Source of the DNA: Runella limosa DSM 17973
Lineage (GTDB): Bacteria > Bacteroidota > Bacteroidia > Cytophagales > Spirosomataceae
Assembly (NCBI RefSeq): GCF_000482465.1
Contig: NZ_KI519420.1
Coordinates: 636,343-700,342 of the forward strand
Reading direction: 5' to 3'
DNA: 64,000 nt
The position numbers and the translations under genes are program-made. Below are positions 61,186 to 64,000 of this stretch, in pieces. The notes under the pieces are model-generated. The model made no database searches. It saw nothing but the letters and a program-made list of their open reading frames with translations, and was not told the origin of the DNA. Within the stretch, counting starts at the first letter, position 1; each line of letters starts with the position of its first letter.

Positions 61186-61746
61186 ATGGAAGAAATCGAA
61201 TTGTATCTCGACGATGCGAAAGATACGATGGACAGAGCCATCAAGCACTTGACGATCGAGTTGTCGAAAATTCGTGCGGGGAAAGCTTCCCCTAACATGC
61301 TAGACGGAATCCAAGTAGAATACTACGGAGTGATGTCGCCTATCCAAAACGTGGCTTCGATAACCACCCCCGACGCACGTACGATTGCGATAAAGCCTTT
61401 CGAGAAAAAGATAATTGGAGAAATTGAGAAAGCGATTCGTAATAGTTCGCTTGGGTTGTCGCCCAACAACGACGGCGAAAACATTCGTTTGAGCATCCCG
61501 ATGCTTACCGAAGAACGTCGCCGCGATTTGATGAAGCGAGTGAAGCAAGAAATCGAAACGGCTAAAGTGAACGTTCGTAACATTCGCCAAAGCACCAATA
61601 ACGAGCTTCGCAAATTGACAAAAGAGGGAGTGTCGGAAGACGAAGTAAAACGCGCCGAAGAACGCGTACAGAAACTGACCGATGGTTTCGTGGCTAAAAT
61701 CGAAACGATTTATACCGCCAAAGAACAAGACGTAATGTCGGTATAA
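61186..61746 (+). CDS. frr: Ribosome recycling factor
   Basis: A 186-residue protein that separates post-termination ribosomes with EF-G. Conserved parts are LSKIRAGKASPNMLDGIQVEYYG, the segment PFEKKIIGEIEKAI, and the C-terminal three-helix repeats with LTEERRRDLMKRVKQE and RNIRQSTNNELRKL. It lies 41 bp after pyrH and is followed by a strong terminator. Confidence 0.97.
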   Translation: MEEIELYLDDAKDTMDRAIKHLTIELSKIRAGKASPNMLDGIQVEYYGVMSPIQNVASITTPDARTIAIKPFEKKIIGEIEKAIRNSSLGLSPNNDGENIRLSIPMLTEERRRDLMKRVKQEIETAKVNVRNIRQSTNNELRKLTKEGVSEDEVKRAEERVQKLTDGFVAKIETIYTAKEQDVMSV

Positions 61747-61750
61747 AACA

Positions 61751-61779
61751 AAAATGGGGAGCTTAACGCTCCCCATTTT
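61751..61779. terminator. Terminator after frr
   Basis: AAAATGGGGAGC (61751-61762) pairs with GCTCCCCATTTT (61768-61779) over a 5-nt loop, followed by T residues. It ends the pyrH-frr unit and may also serve the convergent rhodanese gene. Confidence 0.92.
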
Positions 61780-61800
61780 TTGTATGGCGTACGGCGAAGC

Positions 61801-62097
61801 TTAGTCAAGTTCGTTGTAGGCAAGAATACCACCAATTACGTTACGAACATTCGTAAAACCTTGGCTTTGCATAAAACGCTGGGCGGTTTCGCTTCGCTTG
61901 CCCGAGCGGCAATGTACCAATACCTCCGCCTCTTTGAGGTGGTCGATTTCAGAGAGGCGATGCGGAAGATCGCCCAATGGAATCAACAAGCCTCCAATGT
62001 TATCGGCTTCGTATTCGTAATCTTCGCGGACATCAATGAGGTTGATTTCTTCGCCGCTTTCGATGCGTTGTTTTAGTTCTTCTACTGTAATATCCAT
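61801..62097 (-). CDS. Rhodanese-like domain protein
   Basis: A 98-residue single-domain sulfurtransferase-like protein. The active-site loop is C63-R-S-G-K-R in VHCRSGKRSE; N-terminal INLIDVREDYEYE and C-terminal VIGGILAYNE agree with GlpE-like rhodaneses. Cytoplasmic sulfur transfer is likely; donor and acceptor unknown. It lies downstream of a T9SS protein gene by 13 bp. Confidence 0.93.
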   Translation of the reverse strand: MDITVEELKQRIESGEEINLIDVREDYEYEADNIGGLLIPLGDLPHRLSEIDHLKEAEVLVHCRSGKRSETAQRFMQSQGFTNVRNVIGGILAYNELD

Positions 62098-62110
62098 CGT
62101 TGTTCTTAAT

Positions 62111-63940
62111 TTATTTGCTCAACAAAATTTTCTTCACGACAGTTTTCTTTTCGTTGGAAAGCCGTAAAAAATAAATTCCATCTCCTAATGGAGTCAAGTC
62201 AATGCTGCGTTCGGCGGGCTGAACTGGCTGCGAACGCAATCGTGTACCGTTGAGTTGATATACTTCAATGTATTTTACATCTCCCGAATTCCAACTTACG
62301 GTGCCTCGGGTAGGATTTGGATAAACCTCCCATTCGGCTTCTTCGGTAGGTTCGATTGAGGTCACTGGGTCGGTGGGCTTTAGGGTTCCTAATACGGGGC
62401 GTAGCATCAAACTTCCTTGAAAATATGCCAAACTCGCGTCGTTTTTGAAACTCGTATAAGGTACCCACTCTTGTCCAGAATTGATAAATATCTTGTCTTC
62501 GTTAGCATTGTTGCGGTCGAGGCCAACGGGGATTCCATCTTGCCCAATTTGAAGCCAGCCGACGTAAAATGTATCACGAACGGCCACACCATAATCGAAC
62601 GGAAATTCAATAAACTGGTTAAATTGGGCAGGATATGATACTTTATAGGCTTTTTGGTATAAAATACTTTTAGGACGACCTCTTTCACTGCTCCACACTT
62701 GAATTGTGATGGATTGGCCCGAAACATCTTTTACAATTGGCACGATATTCATCCGAACTCCCGAAAGATTATCAGGAGTATTGACCGTAAACCGAACCGC
62801 AGTACGCCCCAGCGAACGGTTGAAATAAACCGCACTTTCGGCACTGCCGTCGTCGTAGGCATAGTAGTCAGAAAGCTCCGTTATGCCCGAAATCGTATCG
62901 TTGCGGCGCAAATCAATGCCTGGAATGGACGAGCCTTGGTTGTCTGTTGTAAGTACTTTAAACTGAGTTTTCAAGACCACTCTTTTAAGGGTATCGGAAA
63001 AAGAGATAGGGGTAGGTTTGAAAATAACGGGTCTTTGTGACAAAGCTGAAATGTTTCCAGGTAATTGGGCGAGGTCTATGTAAGGTTGATTATTAAAGAT
63101 ATCACGAACTGTATATGAGAGTGTAATGGGGTTGAAGTTGTCGTTGAGGTTGTTAATCTCACTTTTCAGCGAGTCAGTGGTTTCTGCTATGGGGCGGGCC
63201 AAGTATTGTTTGATTGGCATGGCAGTATAGCGCTTCAGGAATGAATTGACTGGAAGGCGATATGCAACGTCTCTGGTAAATTGATCAGGACTCCGACGAT
63301 TGCTGTTGAGATAAACATAATCCAAGTGCCACATATCAAATTGTCCCGACAAACGGCCATAGGAAATAAAGCGAAACTGGAAGTTGGGGTGAAAATATTC
63401 TGGCTCAACGGCCAGTTTTGTGTAATTAAAATTGTTATCAGGTTTTAGACCTTCTTTGTCCCATACCTTTTTCCATTCTCCTTGCTGATTCAAAAAGTAT
63501 AAACGGAGAAAATCAGTAGTGTCAGGAAGTTCGCCCAAACCGCGCAATTGTACATAAAAACTTAAATAAGTTGAAGTATCTTTAACCGAAGATAAATCAA
63601 TGGGTTGGGAAGTAAGCGTATCACCGTTTCCTTGGGCGTAGGGACTAGCAAAGTTATAGGGGCGGCCTGTGGCGTCTGCGCCATCGAAGGTAACGACATT
63701 GAGGGTAGGCTGGCCTATTGTCAATGTGTTGTTTACGTAGGTACCACCGTTTTGCCACAATTTGGGGTCGGGGCGGCCATTGGTTGACAATGAAAAATCG
63801 TCAAAAAAAGGCAAGGTAAGCGCTTGGGTGCGCGCTGCTTTTTGGGGGCTTGTAGAAGCCGATGGCCCAACGGGGACAACGACCCACTGAGCAGCTACGG
63901 ATTGGAGTATCCCAAAGAAAAAGAGAAGAGATAGGGACAT
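62111..63940 (-). CDS. Exported protein with type IX secretion sorting domain
   Basis: A 609-residue protein from ATG 63940, with signal peptide MSLSLLFFFGILQSVAAQ; the frame continues upstream to the window edge, so a different start cannot be excluded. The body is mostly beta strands with repeated jelly-roll-like segments and no catalytic motif I recognise. Residues about 530-609 are a T9SS type A C-terminal sorting domain (WEVYPNPTRGTVSWNSGD, GDGIYFLRLSNE, KTVVKKILLSK). It is expected to be exported across the outer membrane and anchored at the surface. Confidence 0.85.
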   Translation of the reverse strand: MSLSLLFFFGILQSVAAQWVVVPVGPSASTSPQKAARTQALTLPFFDDFSLSTNGRPDPKLWQNGGTYVNNTLTIGQPTLNVVTFDGADATGRPYNFASPYAQGNGDTLTSQPIDLSSVKDTSTYLSFYVQLRGLGELPDTTDFLRLYFLNQQGEWKKVWDKEGLKPDNNFNYTKLAVEPEYFHPNFQFRFISYGRLSGQFDMWHLDYVYLNSNRRSPDQFTRDVAYRLPVNSFLKRYTAMPIKQYLARPIAETTDSLKSEINNLNDNFNPITLSYTVRDIFNNQPYIDLAQLPGNISALSQRPVIFKPTPISFSDTLKRVVLKTQFKVLTTDNQGSSIPGIDLRRNDTISGITELSDYYAYDDGSAESAVYFNRSLGRTAVRFTVNTPDNLSGVRMNIVPIVKDVSGQSITIQVWSSERGRPKSILYQKAYKVSYPAQFNQFIEFPFDYGVAVRDTFYVGWLQIGQDGIPVGLDRNNANEDKIFINSGQEWVPYTSFKNDASLAYFQGSLMLRPVLGTLKPTDPVTSIEPTEEAEWEVYPNPTRGTVSWNSGDVKYIEVYQLNGTRLRSQPVQPAERSIDLTPLGDGIYFLRLSNEKKTVVKKILLSK

Positions 63941-64000
63941 GTTTAATGCCCTATCTCTCGTAATAAATGACTTGCCGCGATGGCTACCTTTCTGCACTGT

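Overview
The window looks like chromosomal DNA of a Bacteroidota bacterium, most likely order Cytophagales near Spirosomataceae (Runella/Spirosoma-like); that placement is inference. Supporting signs are a SusC/SusD pair, several TonB-dependent receptors with an N-terminal carboxypeptidase-D-like domain, a type IX secretion sorting domain, TAnnTTTG-type -7 boxes, a double-glycine RiPP precursor, and PmoA/PVC-dehydrogenase/cytochrome c architecture. Housekeeping genes (clpX, uvrA, pyrH, frr, acyl carrier protein, glgB) are intact. No tRNA, rRNA, CRISPR array or integrase was seen.

Layout: 1-5 kb holds a beta-CASP nuclease, TerC and DUF952, an alpha/beta hydrolase and clpX. 5.1-12.4 kb is a compact minus-strand RiPP operon of the grasp-with-spasm type: GG-leader precursor, internal hairpin, secreted TPR-like protein, ATP-grasp ligase, an unassigned 66-residue protein, SPASM protein lacking the radical-SAM cysteines, C39-peptidase ABC exporter and HlyD adaptor. 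A divergent XRE regulator sits at 12.6 kb. 13-17.5 kb carries superoxide dismutase, TadA, acyl carrier protein, a GH32 fructan/sucrose hydrolase and a PfkB sugar kinase. 17.6-25.5 kb has a cytochrome c/copper monooxygenase-like fusion, a PD-(D/E)XK protein and a susC-susD-lipoprotein operon whose upstream region contains eight TCTG units. 26-36 kb has patatin, nspC, an Rrf2 regulator, membrane and barrel proteins, an M28 peptidase, pnuC, glgB and a protein with a DVDDTAM motif.

36-46 kb holds a lone TonB receptor, a giant PmoA-PVC dehydrogenase-cytochrome c fusion, another TonB receptor and a Crp/Fnr regulator. 46-49 kb holds a beta-helix lipoprotein paired with a diheme cytochrome. 49-57 kb has uvrA, a probable ADP-ribosyltransferase with a small partner, and a tricorn/S41 protease. 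57-64 kb has a YoeB toxin module next to a decayed piece of the following CE15-like esterase gene, a DMT transporter, a biotin carrier protein, pyrH-frr, a rhodanese and a T9SS-exported protein.

A recurring theme is palindromic repeat DNA. Perfect hairpins end most genes. Two divergent copies of a 91-114 bp repeat lie near 48.8 and 56.8 kb. Three GC-rich palindromic elements sit in frame inside genes (two in the RiPP exporter, one in the S41 protease). The most promising material for new biology is the RiPP operon with its unexplained 66-residue and TPR-like members, and the ADP-ribosyltransferase pair.
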